DNA of 64,000 bases from JBBATK01 sp044228285 (GTDB taxonomy: Bacteria > Bacteroidota > Ignavibacteria > Kapaibacteriales > NICIL-2). The DNA is taken from NCBI GenBank assembly GCA_044228285.1, contig JBGAVD010000004.1:421208-485207 (forward strand), in the 5' to 3' direction. The translations under genes and the position numbers were made by a program. The notes under the pieces are model-generated. The model was not told where the DNA came from, did not search any database, and was given only the letters and a program-made list of their open reading frames with translations. Below are positions 15,582 through 25,231 of this stretch, piece by piece. Position 1 is the first letter of the stretch. Each line of letters opens with the position of its first letter.

Positions 15582-15927
15582 TTGCTGCGCGCTGGGTCCT
15601 GAGATGTAATGCTCCGCTCCAGTCTCACAGTGTTGCTGTGGCTCTGAGCCGTAGTTTTGTACAGTAGGGGATTGCTCATGGTGTTCCAAATCCGGAATGG
15701 TCAGAGCATAGGCTCGCCGCTGGTTATTCTGCTTGAGATTTTTCTTACTCGCGCAGCTGCGCTGCACTCGTTGAGCTCTTGGCTCGACGTTCCAAAGTGT
15801 TGAGCATTAGCCTACGGCTATGTTGGCTGAACCATCACGAGCTTTGCGGTCCCTTTTAGGATTCATCAACAGCGTAGCTGTTCAAAGCTATGTCTGCCAA
15901 ACTTCATACTCATTGTCGTCGTTATCC
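15582..15927. other. Gene-free region upstream of mutL
   Basis: About 350 bases with no convincing gene. A TAGTTTTG at 15652-15659 matches the -7 consensus TAnnTTTG, but the only upstream TTG is too close, so it is a weak promoter candidate. The frame of mutL stays open back to 15820, but those 36 codons have no family similarity. Confidence 0.35.
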
Positions 15928-17841
15928 ATGAACGAAAGTCAACGAATACACATTCTGCCAGAGTTTATTGCGAACCAGATTGCGGCGGGCGAGGTGGTGC
16001 AGCGGCCAGAATCTGTCATTAAAGAACTGGTAGAAAACTCACTCGACGCAGGAGCAACTCATATTACGGTTGTAGTCAGGCAGGCTGGTAAGGCGTTGAT
16101 TCAAGTGATTGATAATGGCTGCGGGATGTCGAAAGAGGATGTATTGCTCGCACCAAAGCGACACGCCACATCAAAGATTCAATCAGCTGAAGACCTGATG
16201 AAGATTCACACTCTGGGATTCCGAGGTGAAGCATTAGCCTCCATAAGTTCGGTAGCCGTTCTTGAAATCAGTACGCGTCGAGCTGAAGATAGTCACGGAT
16301 GGAAATTAGTGGCGGAACCACTACGCGAAGAGAAACTTGAAGCTACCCAGCAAGAGGTAGGAACCCAGATCTATGTTCGGAATCTGTTCTACAACATCCC
16401 GGCACGAAGAAAGTTCTTGCGATCTGATGTCACCGAGTTTCGTCACATCTCCGACACCATGATTCGCTTTGCCCTCAGCTATCCCGGCACTCGATTTACC
16501 TTCCATGATGGCGATTCACTGATCTTCGATTTACGTCCGCAGACGTTGTTAGATCGCATACGTGAACTCTTTGGTGATAACGTAGCGCGCTCAGTTGTTC
16601 CTCTTGAGCTTGAAACAGAGTTTGTGACGATCAGTGGATACTTGGGTAAACCAGACATTGCAAGAACAACGCGCGCGCAACAGTACTTCTTCTTGAATCA
16701 ACGTTCAATCTCAAGCAAGTCGCTCTCGCATGCGGTGTTCCAAGCATTCGAACACCTTATCGACAAATCGCAACATCCCATGTATGTACTGAACATCAGC
16801 ATGGATGTGTCGAAAATTGACGTCAACGTTCACCCGCAAAAAACCGAGGTGAAATTCGATGATGAGAGAATGCTCTACAGCATTGTTCACGAGAGTGTGC
16901 TCAAGGCTTTGCGTTCCAACAGCCTCATTCCCGAAGTTCATTTTGGATTGCAAGAAGCTCAAGCTCCATTCGAGAAAGTTGCCTTTGGACCCTCAGATTC
17001 ACAAAGCGATATGATGCTGGTCAACAAGATGACTGGTGAAATCGTTGAATCACAGAACGCGCAATCATCGTCAGCTCGTGGCTTCGTTGTCCCTGATCGC
17101 TCTACCCCAACCCTTGGCAGTAGTGTGCGCACCGGTGCATCACTTGCTCCGCCTGAGCGCAATAAAGCAGAGTGGTCCGCATCACACCAAACAGCATTTG
17201 ACGCACTGTTCCACGAACCGAAACTTGGTTCCGATACACAAGAACAGCAGTTGGAAGAACGCTTTGCAGCGGCCGACTCCATGATCTGGCAGTTGCACAA
17301 TAAGTACATCTTTGTGCAGACCGTTGAAGGACTTATTATCATCGACCAGCACATTGCACATGAGCGTATTCTCTATGAGAAGGCGTTGTCTGCCATGAAC
17401 AGAGACTTCGCTTATGCACAGAAACTGCTTTTTCCAGTGCATCTAACCTTGAGTCCGCCTGAGATTGTCTTGATGAAGGAACTTCACGAGGAAGTTCGTG
17501 ATCTGGGATATGACTACGTGCTACAAGACAACAATCTGGAGATTCACGGAGTTCCGCTCGACGTACGCAGTGGCGATGAAGCTACGAGCTTGCAGGAGGT
17601 ACTCGAACAGTATGCGGAGTACCAAATCGTTCGACCAGCATCACATCGCGATAACCTCGCAGCGTCCTTTGGCTGTCGAGCTGCGATCAAAGCGGGCGAT
17701 CCATTATCTCGTCCGCAAATGAAGAAACTCATTGATGATCTTTTCCTCTGTGCCACGCCAGAGGTTTGTCCGCACGGACGTCCCGTCATGATTAAAATGG
17801 AGTTGCGAGAATTCGATCGTCGATTTGGAAGAACATCATAA
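15928..17841 (+). CDS. mutL: DNA mismatch repair protein MutL (endonuclease type)
   Basis: Couples MutS mismatch recognition to strand incision. The 637-residue protein has an N-terminal GHKL ATPase: IAAGEVVQRPESVIKELVENS, DNGCGM and TLGFRGEALASIS. It has a Ser/Thr/Gln-rich linker around residues 360-450. The C-terminal domain carries DQHIAHERILYE (473-484), the metal-binding endonuclease motif in the form seen in Bacteroidota and relatives. FGCRAAIKAG, CPHGRP (614-619) and a final FDRRFGR complete the endonuclease site. This therefore should be a nicking MutL, as expected for bacteria without MutH. The ATG at 15928 gives the canonical MNESQRIHILPEFIANQIAAG start. Confidence 0.95.
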   Translation: MNESQRIHILPEFIANQIAAGEVVQRPESVIKELVENSLDAGATHITVVVRQAGKALIQVIDNGCGMSKEDVLLAPKRHATSKIQSAEDLMKIHTLGFRGEALASISSVAVLEISTRRAEDSHGWKLVAEPLREEKLEATQQEVGTQIYVRNLFYNIPARRKFLRSDVTEFRHISDTMIRFALSYPGTRFTFHDGDSLIFDLRPQTLLDRIRELFGDNVARSVVPLELETEFVTISGYLGKPDIARTTRAQQYFFLNQRSISSKSLSHAVFQAFEHLIDKSQHPMYVLNISMDVSKIDVNVHPQKTEVKFDDERMLYSIVHESVLKALRSNSLIPEVHFGLQEAQAPFEKVAFGPSDSQSDMMLVNKMTGEIVESQNAQSSSARGFVVPDRSTPTLGSSVRTGASLAPPERNKAEWSASHQTAFDALFHEPKLGSDTQEQQLEERFAAADSMIWQLHNKYIFVQTVEGLIIIDQHIAHERILYEKALSAMNRDFAYAQKLLFPVHLTLSPPEIVLMKELHEEVRDLGYDYVLQDNNLEIHGVPLDVRSGDEATSLQEVLEQYAEYQIVRPASHRDNLAASFGCRAAIKAGDPLSRPQMKKLIDDLFLCATPEVCPHGRPVMIKMELREFDRRFGRTS

Positions 17842-18065
17842 CGAGATGCAATGCGAGATCGCGTTACATTTACGCTCTAGATCTTGCGATCCAACTGCGT
17901 TCCTACGGCGAAATGCAAGGCTCACAGTGATTCTCGTGTAGTTTTGTGCCAAGCTAAACCTTTGACTTCATGTGTTTAGTTTTCATTTCGGTGTGCGTGT
18001 ACTGAAGTCGATCGGAATATCTCTATTCGCTGCCGTCCTTTTTATCTAACCAATGCTTTGATTCT

Positions 18066-19460
18066 ATGATGTTTTCTTCGGTTCGTCACATTCACTTTGT
18101 TGGCATTGGTGGTATTGGCATGAGTGGTATAGCAGAGATTGTGCTCTCCCAAGGTTTTGTGGTGTCAGGTTCAGACGCTGCGCGTTCTGACAATACTGAC
18201 TACCTAGCGAAGCTTGGCGCCCATATTTTCATCGGCCACAGTGCAGAGAATATCGCAAACGCTGATGTGGTTGTATATAGTAGCGCTGTAAAACCTCACG
18301 AGAACGTTGAGACTCGTGCTGCACTCGAAGCGAATGTGCCGATTATACGTCGCGCAGAGATGCTCGCGGAAGTTGCGCGACTGAAGTACTGTTTAGCTGT
18401 CTCAGGCACCCACGGAAAAACCACCTCCACGAGTATGAGTGGGATGGTTCTGATGCAAGCTGGATTGGATCCAACGGTCATCGTGGGCGGGCGCTTGCAT
18501 GGCTTGGGAGGTTCGAATGCCAGATTGGGCAAAGGCGATTGGACGGTTGTTGAAGCGGATGAATATGACCGCTCCTTTCTTCAACTCTCACCGACGATAG
18601 CGGTTGTCACGAACATTGAAGCTGAACACTTAGATATATACAAAGACCTCGAAGACATTAAGCAGACCTTCATCCAGTTCCTTTCGCGGGTTCCTTTTTA
18701 TGGACTCATCATCGCATGTTCTGACGATCCTGTTGTTCGAGAACTTCTTCCGCAGCTGAACAAGAAGGTAGTTCGCTATGGCTTTCAGGAGGGTGCAGAC
18801 TTGCGAGCCCTAGATACCGAGTATGCAGGCCGAAGCTCACGCTCGCGTATTGAGTACAAGGGTGAAGTCATAGGAGTGTTAACCTTGAACATTCCAGGAG
18901 CGCATAACATTCTCAATGCGCTGAGTTCGGTTGCTGTGGGACTACAACTCTCCGTTCCCTTCGCTACGATTGCATCAAGCCTGGCAGAGTTTCACGGAGT
19001 GCTTCGTCGCTTTGAGATCTTAGGAGAGAAAGACGGTATATTGGTTGTAGAGGATTATGCCCATCACCATACAGAAGTCAAAGCAACGTTAGATTCAGCT
19101 CGCAAAGGTTGGAATCGGAGGATTGTTGCTGTCTTTCAACCGCATACCTACACCAGAACCCGAGATTTCGCGTCTGAGTTCGGCGAGGCTTTTGATCAAG
19201 CGGATGTTGTGTATGTAACCGATGTCTATGCTTCGAGAGAGAAGGCAATTGAGGGAGTTAGTGGGCAGCTTATTGTCGATGCACTGAAGTCCCACGGTCA
19301 CCCTCATGTAGTCTATATACCTAAGACAGAAGATGTCCCAACCGTCCTTCAATCTGAGCTCCATGCTAATGACCTTCTGATAACCCTTGGAGCTGGTGAC
19401 GTCTACAAAGTGGCCAAAACTCTCATGAGCGATTCCTTCCGGTTGAATGCATCGCGGTGA
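18066..19460 (+). CDS. murC: UDP-N-acetylmuramate--L-alanine ligase
   Basis: Cytoplasmic ATP-dependent ligase that adds the first amino acid of the peptidoglycan stem peptide. At 464 residues it is full length. The N-terminal Rossmann-like motif is FVGIGGIGMSGIAE, the ATP loop is SGTHGKTTSTSM, and the Mg/substrate segment is VEADEYDRSFLQL. The central EDYAHHHTEVKATL and QPHTYTRTRDF are typical MurC blocks. It stands alone between mutL and a large intergenic region, not in a dcw cluster; murD/ftsW and murB are 18-30 kb away in the same window. Two consecutive ATG codons are possible starts (18066, 18069). Confidence 0.95.
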   Translation: MMFSSVRHIHFVGIGGIGMSGIAEIVLSQGFVVSGSDAARSDNTDYLAKLGAHIFIGHSAENIANADVVVYSSAVKPHENVETRAALEANVPIIRRAEMLAEVARLKYCLAVSGTHGKTTSTSMSGMVLMQAGLDPTVIVGGRLHGLGGSNARLGKGDWTVVEADEYDRSFLQLSPTIAVVTNIEAEHLDIYKDLEDIKQTFIQFLSRVPFYGLIIACSDDPVVRELLPQLNKKVVRYGFQEGADLRALDTEYAGRSSRSRIEYKGEVIGVLTLNIPGAHNILNALSSVAVGLQLSVPFATIASSLAEFHGVLRRFEILGEKDGILVVEDYAHHHTEVKATLDSARKGWNRRIVAVFQPHTYTRTRDFASEFGEAFDQADVVYVTDVYASREKAIEGVSGQLIVDALKSHGHPHVVYIPKTEDVPTVLQSELHANDLLITLGAGDVYKVAKTLMSDSFRLNASR

Positions 19461-19971
19461 GCAGCCGTGAGGTAGCTCATCTTGGGCTTAGCCTGTTGTT
19501 TCACAGCCGCCGACGGGATCGAACTATTGATGCGCACGGTTTCTGAGCTCTCTGTTCAGGATTGAGATAGGGTCTCCTCTACGTTTCTTTCGCCTACGCT
19601 TTTGCCTGCGCTCACATCGCAGTGAACACGAACGAGACTCTACGAGTCGGCAAGGCGCAGCCGAGCCGCTTGAAGAGAGAGAGGCTTTGAGATCATGTTG
19701 CGAAGAGTGTTTAGATCTGAGTCCCGAACTATGGAATGCTCGACACATTTAGTACTATTCTCTGAAAAGAGGATTGCCAGAGAAAATTCACTACAGAATA
19801 CCATAAAAAACGCTTCAAAGCCCTGATTGCTAACACTTTTTAACACCAAAAGAGGGTCAAAATAGCGTGGAATATGAACCGCCATCATTGTAAATTTGTC
19901 GTTCTTCGCTCGGTGCCCAGCCAGGGGCAGGGCAGAATAGTGACGTTTATCATCTGTAAGGAAACTACTTC
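19461..19971. other. 510-base intergenic region upstream of the first parvulin gene
   Basis: No protein gene is supported here. A short hairpin GACTC-TAC-GAGTC lies at 19636-19648. The region becomes AT-rich around 19740-19870, before the promoter-like TAAATTTG at 19891. A GGATCGAAC stretch near 19519-19527 resembles a tRNA T-arm on the minus strand, but the stem does not pair. A small RNA could be hidden here; sequence alone does not show one. Confidence 0.35.
19891..19898 (+). promoter_or_regulatory. Candidate promoter of the parvulin gene pair
   Basis: TAAATTTG matches TAnnTTTG. A GTGG at 19867-19870 is in the -33 position but is a poor match. It would start transcription about 70 bases before the ATG at 19972. 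Confidence 0.35.
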
Positions 19972-22062
19972 ATGAAGTTGCGTGTGAACTACATTTTTTG
20001 TGCAATGGTATGGATGCTTGTGATGTTCGGGCCAACGCTCGCGCAAGCACAGAAAAAGAAGAGTCCAAAAAGTGGCAGTGCGCCTGAGCAGGCGGCACCG
20101 GCAACGCAGAATAGCGTTGTTCTTGCTACGGTCGGTGGTGATCCTATCACCTTGAGTGACTTGGAAAGCGCGTACAAACGCAATATGAATCGCAAGAATA
20201 GTGTGCTCACCAATGTCCACAGAGATAGTGTTGTCGATTTCTTGAACCTCTACATTAAGTACCGTCTCAAAGTTAAGGACGCATATTCTCGTGGTTTTGA
20301 GAAGGACAGCGCAGTGCTCTCTGAAGTGAACTCGAACAGAAAACTACTTTCCGAGACCTTTCTCTTTGACAAGAAAATTGTTGAGCCAAATGTGAGCAAG
20401 TATGTTGAGCGACGCAAAAAGGACATTCAAGTTGCAGTAATGGTAATGACCATTCCCCAAGGTGAAAACTCGGATACTTCTAAAGCGTATGAAAAGGCGC
20501 GTCGTTGCATAGAGCTTGTCAAAAATGGAGCAGACTTTTTGACCGTTGCAAAGGACTCTTCTGATGATAAAGAAACTCGCGAGAAGGGTGGCGTTCTCCC
20601 ATACTTTACCTCACTCGGCGGGATTATCCGTCAACTTGAAGACGCAGCATATTCTCTTAAACCGGGCGAAGTGAGCCCAGCTCCCATACGAGCTCGTTTC
20701 GTTTATCTCGTTGTAAAGAACCTGCAAGAAGTGAACCGTACTTCTGTGCGTGGAAGTCAGATTCTCGTTCCAATCTATGAGGGCGAAGATACTACACATG
20801 CTGTACGTCGTGCAGATAGCCTTGCGGCAACACTCAAGAACAAGTCACGTGCCGAGTTTGCTGAGGTAGCCCGCAAGATTTCCACGGATAAGAATACGGC
20901 AGATAAAGGTGGAGACTTCGGACAGTACTATTCACGTTCTCTTGGTTTTGAAAGTGATAACCACCGTTTGATCCCTGAGTTTGAGGAAGCCTTCTTTAAG
21001 TTAAAAGATGGAGAAGTTGGAACAGTGCATACTCTTTATGGTGCACATGTCATACGACGTGATTCCACAAAAGTTGTCAACCCTGAAGAAGAGCGCGATA
21101 ATGTTAAAAAGATCTACAAGAAGTACTACTTCGAAGATGACAAACGGGTGTACCTAGAAGACACCAAGAAGAAGCTTGGCTTTGCTGTGAATGAAGAGTC
21201 TCTAAATAGCTTCGTTGCACTGATCGAACCAAACAAAACCACTCTCGATACCACATGGTTCAAAAAGTTCGATGATGCTACCAAGGCGAAAACCCTTTAT
21301 ACCATGCCAAATCGTAACATCACCATTGGTGGTATGATCGACTCGCTGCGCAAGCGCAGTGACATGCGTGGTTCATCATTAAGCAAGAATGGAATTAACA
21401 ACGCGTTGAACAAGATTGCAGATCCTTACGTGGCTGCCGAGGCAGCAAAGACCCTTGAGCGTGAGTATCCAGAATTTGCATCACTTATCCGAGAGTTTCG
21501 CGATGGCATCCTCTTATTTAAGGTTGAAGAGCAAGAAGTGTGGAGCAAACTTAAGTTTGATTCGACCGCTGCACGAGTTTACTGGGACACAACGAAGACG
21601 CGATACATGACCGAGTATAAGTATGACGTTACTGAGATCTATAGCTTAGCAGATACAACCGCGAAGAAGCTATATGATCAGGCACGTCAAACAAAGAACA
21701 AGGAAGAGTTTGAGACAGAAGCGACGCTCTACACCCAACGCGATGGTTATCGCGAAAAGAAAGGTAACTGGGGTGTTCTCTCTGTGCGTAACTCAAAACT
21801 GGCTCAGTTGATTGACCCCTTGAAACCAAAGTCTGGTGATTTGCTTGGACCTCTGCCATTTGAAAAAGGCTTCACCATTGTGCGTGTGAACGACGTTCAA
21901 ACACCTCGTCAGAAGACATTTGAAGAGGCTATCCCAGACTTTGCTCCCGCATTTCAGGACTTGACCCAAAAGCGCCTTTCCGAAGGTTGGATTAGCAGAT
22001 TACGGGAGAAGTATGAGGTGAAAATTGATCAGGCGAAGATCAACTCGCTGTTCAAGAACTAG
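19972..22062 (+). CDS. Periplasmic peptidyl-prolyl isomerase with two parvulin domains
   Basis: A 696-residue exported folding factor. The signal peptide ends near ALAQAQ (MKLRVNYIFCAMVWMLVMFG and following). Residues about 40-150 form a SurA/PpiD-like helical chaperone arm. Two parvulin (PpiC) rotamase domains follow, roughly residues 155-250 and 255-365; each ends in a characteristic KPGEVS or KDGEVG turn followed by a hydrophobic strand. The C-terminal 330 residues have weaker similarity, with another rotamase-like end (PLPFEKGFTIVRVND). The architecture fits PrsA/SurA/PpiD-type helpers that guide outer-membrane proteins through the periplasm. It is followed by a second parvulin chaperone on the same strand, so they probably form one operon. 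Confidence 0.82.
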   Translation: MKLRVNYIFCAMVWMLVMFGPTLAQAQKKKSPKSGSAPEQAAPATQNSVVLATVGGDPITLSDLESAYKRNMNRKNSVLTNVHRDSVVDFLNLYIKYRLKVKDAYSRGFEKDSAVLSEVNSNRKLLSETFLFDKKIVEPNVSKYVERRKKDIQVAVMVMTIPQGENSDTSKAYEKARRCIELVKNGADFLTVAKDSSDDKETREKGGVLPYFTSLGGIIRQLEDAAYSLKPGEVSPAPIRARFVYLVVKNLQEVNRTSVRGSQILVPIYEGEDTTHAVRRADSLAATLKNKSRAEFAEVARKISTDKNTADKGGDFGQYYSRSLGFESDNHRLIPEFEEAFFKLKDGEVGTVHTLYGAHVIRRDSTKVVNPEEERDNVKKIYKKYYFEDDKRVYLEDTKKKLGFAVNEESLNSFVALIEPNKTTLDTTWFKKFDDATKAKTLYTMPNRNITIGGMIDSLRKRSDMRGSSLSKNGINNALNKIADPYVAAEAAKTLEREYPEFASLIREFRDGILLFKVEEQEVWSKLKFDSTAARVYWDTTKTRYMTEYKYDVTEIYSLADTTAKKLYDQARQTKNKEEFETEATLYTQRDGYREKKGNWGVLSVRNSKLAQLIDPLKPKSGDLLGPLPFEKGFTIVRVNDVQTPRQKTFEEAIPDFAPAFQDLTQKRLSEGWISRLREKYEVKIDQAKINSLFKN

Positions 22063-22160
22063 AATCAATGACAACAAATGGCCTGAAGACTACACTAAAG
22101 TTCGGGCCATTCGTTTTTACGAGAAAGATTGTGAGCATGTATCGTAGAGTAGGAAGCGTA

Positions 22161-23477
22161 ATGACAAATGCACGAGTGCAAAAGAGTATCTATTTGCTGG
22201 TTTTCCTTCTTGGATTCACCATTTCAATGTATGCTCAGCCCATACCCAAAGAAGGTGATGTGATTGAACGAGTGGAAGCAGTGGCGGGAAGGGAAGTCAT
22301 TTTGAAATCAGAAATCGATGGTCAATTGTTTATGCTGGCGCAGCAAAACAGAGACTTAAATGTGATGAATCCTCAAGTGCGCCAACGTGTTCGTGACGCT
22401 CTCATCAATGACAAGCTGGTCTATACGAAGGCATTGGAAGACAGCACGATTCAGGTGAGCGAGGAGGAAATCAATCAGCAGCTTGAAGCAACGATTCAAC
22501 AGATTATTGCTCAGTTCGGTTCCGAGGAACGTGTAGTGCAAGCCTACGGTGTGCCTATGTGGAAGATTCGCAAAGATGGTCACGATGAAATCCGCAAACG
22601 CGCAATGCTTGAGCGGATGCGCCAAACGAAGCTTGGTGAAACAAAAGTAACACGCTCGGAAGTTGAACAATTCTACGCTATCTATCGAGACTCATTACCT
22701 GAAGTCAGTGAGCAAGTGGAGTTGCACCATATTGTCAAGCTCGTCGTTCCTGCCAGTTCAACAAAAGAACTCGCACTCAACAAAGCAAAGAAGATCAGAG
22801 ACTCGATAACAGCTGGTGGTGATTTCTGCGACTTTGCAAAGCGCTACTCGGCTGATCCTGGTACAGCAGGAAGTTGCGGCGAGTTATCGATGCGTATGTG
22901 CTCAGACTTTGTTCCTGAGTTCTGTAGTGCAGCGAAGAAACTGCAGCTCAATGAGCTTTCTTTGCCAGTTGAAACGCCTTTTGGATATCACCTGATCCAA
23001 TTACAGGATCGAACGAAAGATCAGATACGTACCCGACATATTCTTGTAGCTGTGCCACGACAAGATGCTGATGTTGAAGTAGCAAAGAAGAGTCTTGTCG
23101 AGCTGAAACAGCAAATAGACAAAAAAGAACTAAGCTTCATCGATGCTGCTCGGAACAATAGTGATGAGAAAGAGACGAAGGGATTTGGTGGATTTTTAGG
23201 CAAGGTTCAGCTCAGCTCGCTGGATCCAACGCTGCGCAAAGTTGTTGAAGCTTTGAAAGACGGAGAGGTTTCAGAACCATTGTCATACAGCTCTGATCGA
23301 ACCAAACCATCACTTCACATCTTATGGCGCAGAAACACCATCGTAAAACACCGCCCTACCTTAGAATCTGACTATAAAGAAATTGAACGATTAGCTGAGA
23401 GCTTTAAGCAGAACAAAGAGTATGAAGCTTGGATCAAAGATCTACGAGCCGAACTCTACTGGGAAGTGAAAGAATAA
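22161..23477 (+). CDS. surA: SurA-like chaperone/peptidyl-prolyl isomerase
   Basis: A 438-residue periplasmic chaperone in the start I prefer: the ATG at 22161, with AGGAAG upstream and a clean signal peptide (VQKSIYLLVFLLGFTISMYAQP). An in-frame ATG at 22068 would add 31 residues. After the signal comes the SurA N-terminal domain (VEAVAGREVILKSEIDGQL and following), then two parvulin domains, near residues 190-290 and 295-395. They are marked by HHIVKLVVPAS, FCDFAKRYSADPGTAGSCGE, TRHILVAVPRQD and NNSDEKETKGFGGFLG. The family escorts unfolded beta-barrel proteins to the BAM complex. It lies directly downstream of another parvulin gene. Confidence 0.85.
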   Translation: MTNARVQKSIYLLVFLLGFTISMYAQPIPKEGDVIERVEAVAGREVILKSEIDGQLFMLAQQNRDLNVMNPQVRQRVRDALINDKLVYTKALEDSTIQVSEEEINQQLEATIQQIIAQFGSEERVVQAYGVPMWKIRKDGHDEIRKRAMLERMRQTKLGETKVTRSEVEQFYAIYRDSLPEVSEQVELHHIVKLVVPASSTKELALNKAKKIRDSITAGGDFCDFAKRYSADPGTAGSCGELSMRMCSDFVPEFCSAAKKLQLNELSLPVETPFGYHLIQLQDRTKDQIRTRHILVAVPRQDADVEVAKKSLVELKQQIDKKELSFIDAARNNSDEKETKGFGGFLGKVQLSSLDPTLRKVVEALKDGEVSEPLSYSSDRTKPSLHILWRRNTIVKHRPTLESDYKEIERLAESFKQNKEYEAWIKDLRAELYWEVKE

Positions 23478-23566
23478 GTCTTCTCTAGTGCATTGCGCAA
23501 GTGCTTGTATGTGAATGGCTTGTGCGTTGTCTTGACAAGATTCACCCGTCGTGGGGAAAATGCAGG

Positions 23567-23597
23567 TTGGCTGAGTTCTATGGGAAATGTATTTTTG
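23567..23597 (+). promoter_or_regulatory. Promoter of the tRNA-Ser/tRNA-Leu unit
   Basis: TTGG (23567-23570), 19 bases, TATTTTTG (23590-23597). This matches the Bacteroidota TTTG-N19-TAnnTTTG consensus with ideal spacing. The tRNA begins 24 bases after the -7 box. The same pair of elements, with the same spacing, precedes the tandem TetR gene on the minus strand at 45223-45253. Confidence 0.7.
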
Positions 23598-23620
23598 CAT
23601 CCCCATAAAGTAGCCAATTC

Positions 23621-23707
23621 GGAGAGGTGCGAGAGCGGTTGAATCGGGCGGTCTCGAAAACCGTTATACCGGCAACGGTATCGAGGGTTCGAATCCCTCC
23701 CTCTCCG
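23621..23707 (+). tRNA. tRNA-Ser (anticodon CGA)
   Basis: An 87-base class II tRNA. The acceptor GGAGAGG pairs with CCTCTCC, and the discriminator is G. The anticodon loop CTCGAAA gives anticodon CGA, reading UCG codons. A long variable arm and a T-arm GAGGG-TTCGAAT-CCCTC are present. CCA is not encoded. It is the first gene of a two-tRNA unit. Confidence 0.95.
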
Positions 23708-23739
23708 CTGGCTATTTTTTTATAGCCGAACATGGATTC

Positions 23740-23823
23740 GCCCGGATGGCGAAATTGGCAGACGCGCTACATTCAGGGTGTAGTGTTCTCACGGACATGC
23801 AGGTTCAAGTCCTGTTCCGGGCA
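23740..23823 (+). tRNA. tRNA-Leu (anticodon CAG)
   Basis: An 84-base class II tRNA. The acceptor GCCCGGA pairs with TCCGGGC, and the discriminator is A. The anticodon loop TTCAGGG gives CAG, reading CUG codons. The D-arm TGGCGAAATTGGCAGACGCG and T-loop TTCAAGT are typical of tRNA-Leu. CCA is not encoded. A small stem with a T-rich loop (23710-23727) separates it from tRNA-Ser. Confidence 0.95.
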
Positions 23824-23851
23824 CATCGGTCGATGATCTTTTCGACAGTAC

Positions 23852-23879
23852 AAAGACACCCTTCGGTGTCTTTTTTTTT
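23852..23879 (+). terminator. Intrinsic terminator of the tRNA unit
   Basis: AAAGACACC, loop CTTC, GGTGTCTTT, followed by further T residues to 23879. A 9-bp stem with a long T-tract: a textbook rho-independent terminator, 29 bases after tRNA-Leu. Confidence 0.92.
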
Positions 23880-23990
23880 AGCTTCTCTCATCAATCAGCA
23901 TACACATTTCCTTGTATTGAGATCTGGCTTGCTGGATGAGGGTAGTTGAATCAGCTCTTCTTTGCACCATTCGCCAATTAGGCTCGGTCT

Positions 23991-25154
23991 ATGCAAGTTG
24001 TCGTTACAAGGACCTTTGAACGCACCACAGGCTGTTTACGGCGCTGTACGATGCCGCTACTGATAGTAATCCTGCTGTTTTCAGTGAATCTTCAGGCTCA
24101 GAAGAACTCCAAGACTACGCCCGCTATTACTGCGGACTTCCGAACGGCGATGGAGAAAGCACAAGAGTATATGAATGCCGCAGAGTACCGCAAAGCGTCG
24201 CTACAACTTGAAGTTTGGCTCCAGGCTATACCCAAGGACACAACAGCGCTCATTCTGCAGGCGATGTGCTTTGCCAAAACAGCTCAAGCCGATCGTGCAT
24301 TACAGAGTATTGAGATGGCAGCTCAATGCGGTCTGGCTGATTTCCGTCGTTTACAAGCTGAACCAGAGTTTAGGTCTCTGCAGACATTGCCAAAATGGAA
24401 TCAGCTTCGCCAGCGTGTACAAGAGAATGCGCGTGATAATGCTGAGTTTCAAGTGCGCTTTTGCGAACAGAAGAGAAAGGCAAAGTATAGAGTGTTGTAC
24501 TCCGAGGACTTTGATTCGACCAAGAAGTACCATTTGGTTTTCATCATGCATGGCAACGGCCACACTCCACTGACGCTTCTTCGCTGGGCGCGAGAACTGC
24601 AGTTGGAAGACGTGGTGTTTGTTTGTCCAGAAGCTCCCTACATCAAAGTACCTGAGACATTGGCGAAGGGGAGTTTACAACTTTCCGCTGCACCATACGA
24701 TGCAGGAGTGCCAGACAATATGAAGTCGGAAGTCGTAGAGCTTTCAGCTACATGGTATGATGATGTGTTGCAAGACGCGCGTCAGAATCTTCCGGTGGTG
24801 AATGAGCTGCCCATCGTTCTCGGTTTTTCCCAAGGTGGCTTTTATGCCTTGATGCTTGCAACTCGGCATCCCACTCATCTCAGATCAGTCGTCTTACTGA
24901 GTGCCTCGTACTATGAGGAGGCTCAATTGCCGGAGCGCGCTAGCTTGTTACGACGACACGGAATTGACGTGCTGCATTGTCACGGACGACAAGATCCATT
25001 GGTGGCATTTCAAACAGCCGACTTGATACACGGAATTCTTCAAAACCACGGGGTTAGCGGGAACTATGTTCCTTTCGAAGGCGGACACTGGATGACGCCA
25101 GAGATCAATGAACTGGTTCGCAATTGGATCAACGATCACAATCAAAGAAACTAG
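23991..25154 (+). CDS. Exported TPR-linked alpha/beta-hydrolase (esterase-like)
   Basis: A 387-residue protein in three parts. The signal region is MPLLIVILLFSVNLQAQ, with the mature start near residue 37. A short TPR-like helical module spans about residues 45-130 (AEYRKASLQLEVWLQAIPKD). A dienelactone-hydrolase/phospholipase-like alpha/beta-hydrolase domain starts near residue 165. The catalytic Ser is in VLGFSQGGFYAL, the probable Asp in CHGRQDPLV and the His in EGGHWM. The HGNGH turn may form the oxyanion region. The domain resembles carboxylesterase/lysophospholipase enzymes, but the substrate is unknown. It probably acts in the periplasm. It is followed within 80 bases by htrA and lptB on the same strand. 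Confidence 0.78.
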   Translation: MQVVVTRTFERTTGCLRRCTMPLLIVILLFSVNLQAQKNSKTTPAITADFRTAMEKAQEYMNAAEYRKASLQLEVWLQAIPKDTTALILQAMCFAKTAQADRALQSIEMAAQCGLADFRRLQAEPEFRSLQTLPKWNQLRQRVQENARDNAEFQVRFCEQKRKAKYRVLYSEDFDSTKKYHLVFIMHGNGHTPLTLLRWARELQLEDVVFVCPEAPYIKVPETLAKGSLQLSAAPYDAGVPDNMKSEVVELSATWYDDVLQDARQNLPVVNELPIVLGFSQGGFYALMLATRHPTHLRSVVLLSASYYEEAQLPERASLLRRHGIDVLHCHGRQDPLVAFQTADLIHGILQNHGVSGNYVPFEGGHWMTPEINELVRNWINDHNQRN

Positions 25155-25231
25155 CAATAGAGTAGATGGCTCTTCGTATTATAGCATTGTTAATGTTGTG
25201 GACTTTTTCGATGAATTCGACGAAATCAACT

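Noticed and set aside
19505..19535. T-arm-like GTTCGATCC on the minus strand, possible tRNA or tmRNA end
   Set aside because: The flanking bases do not form the 5-bp T-stem and there is no acceptor partner; likely chance.
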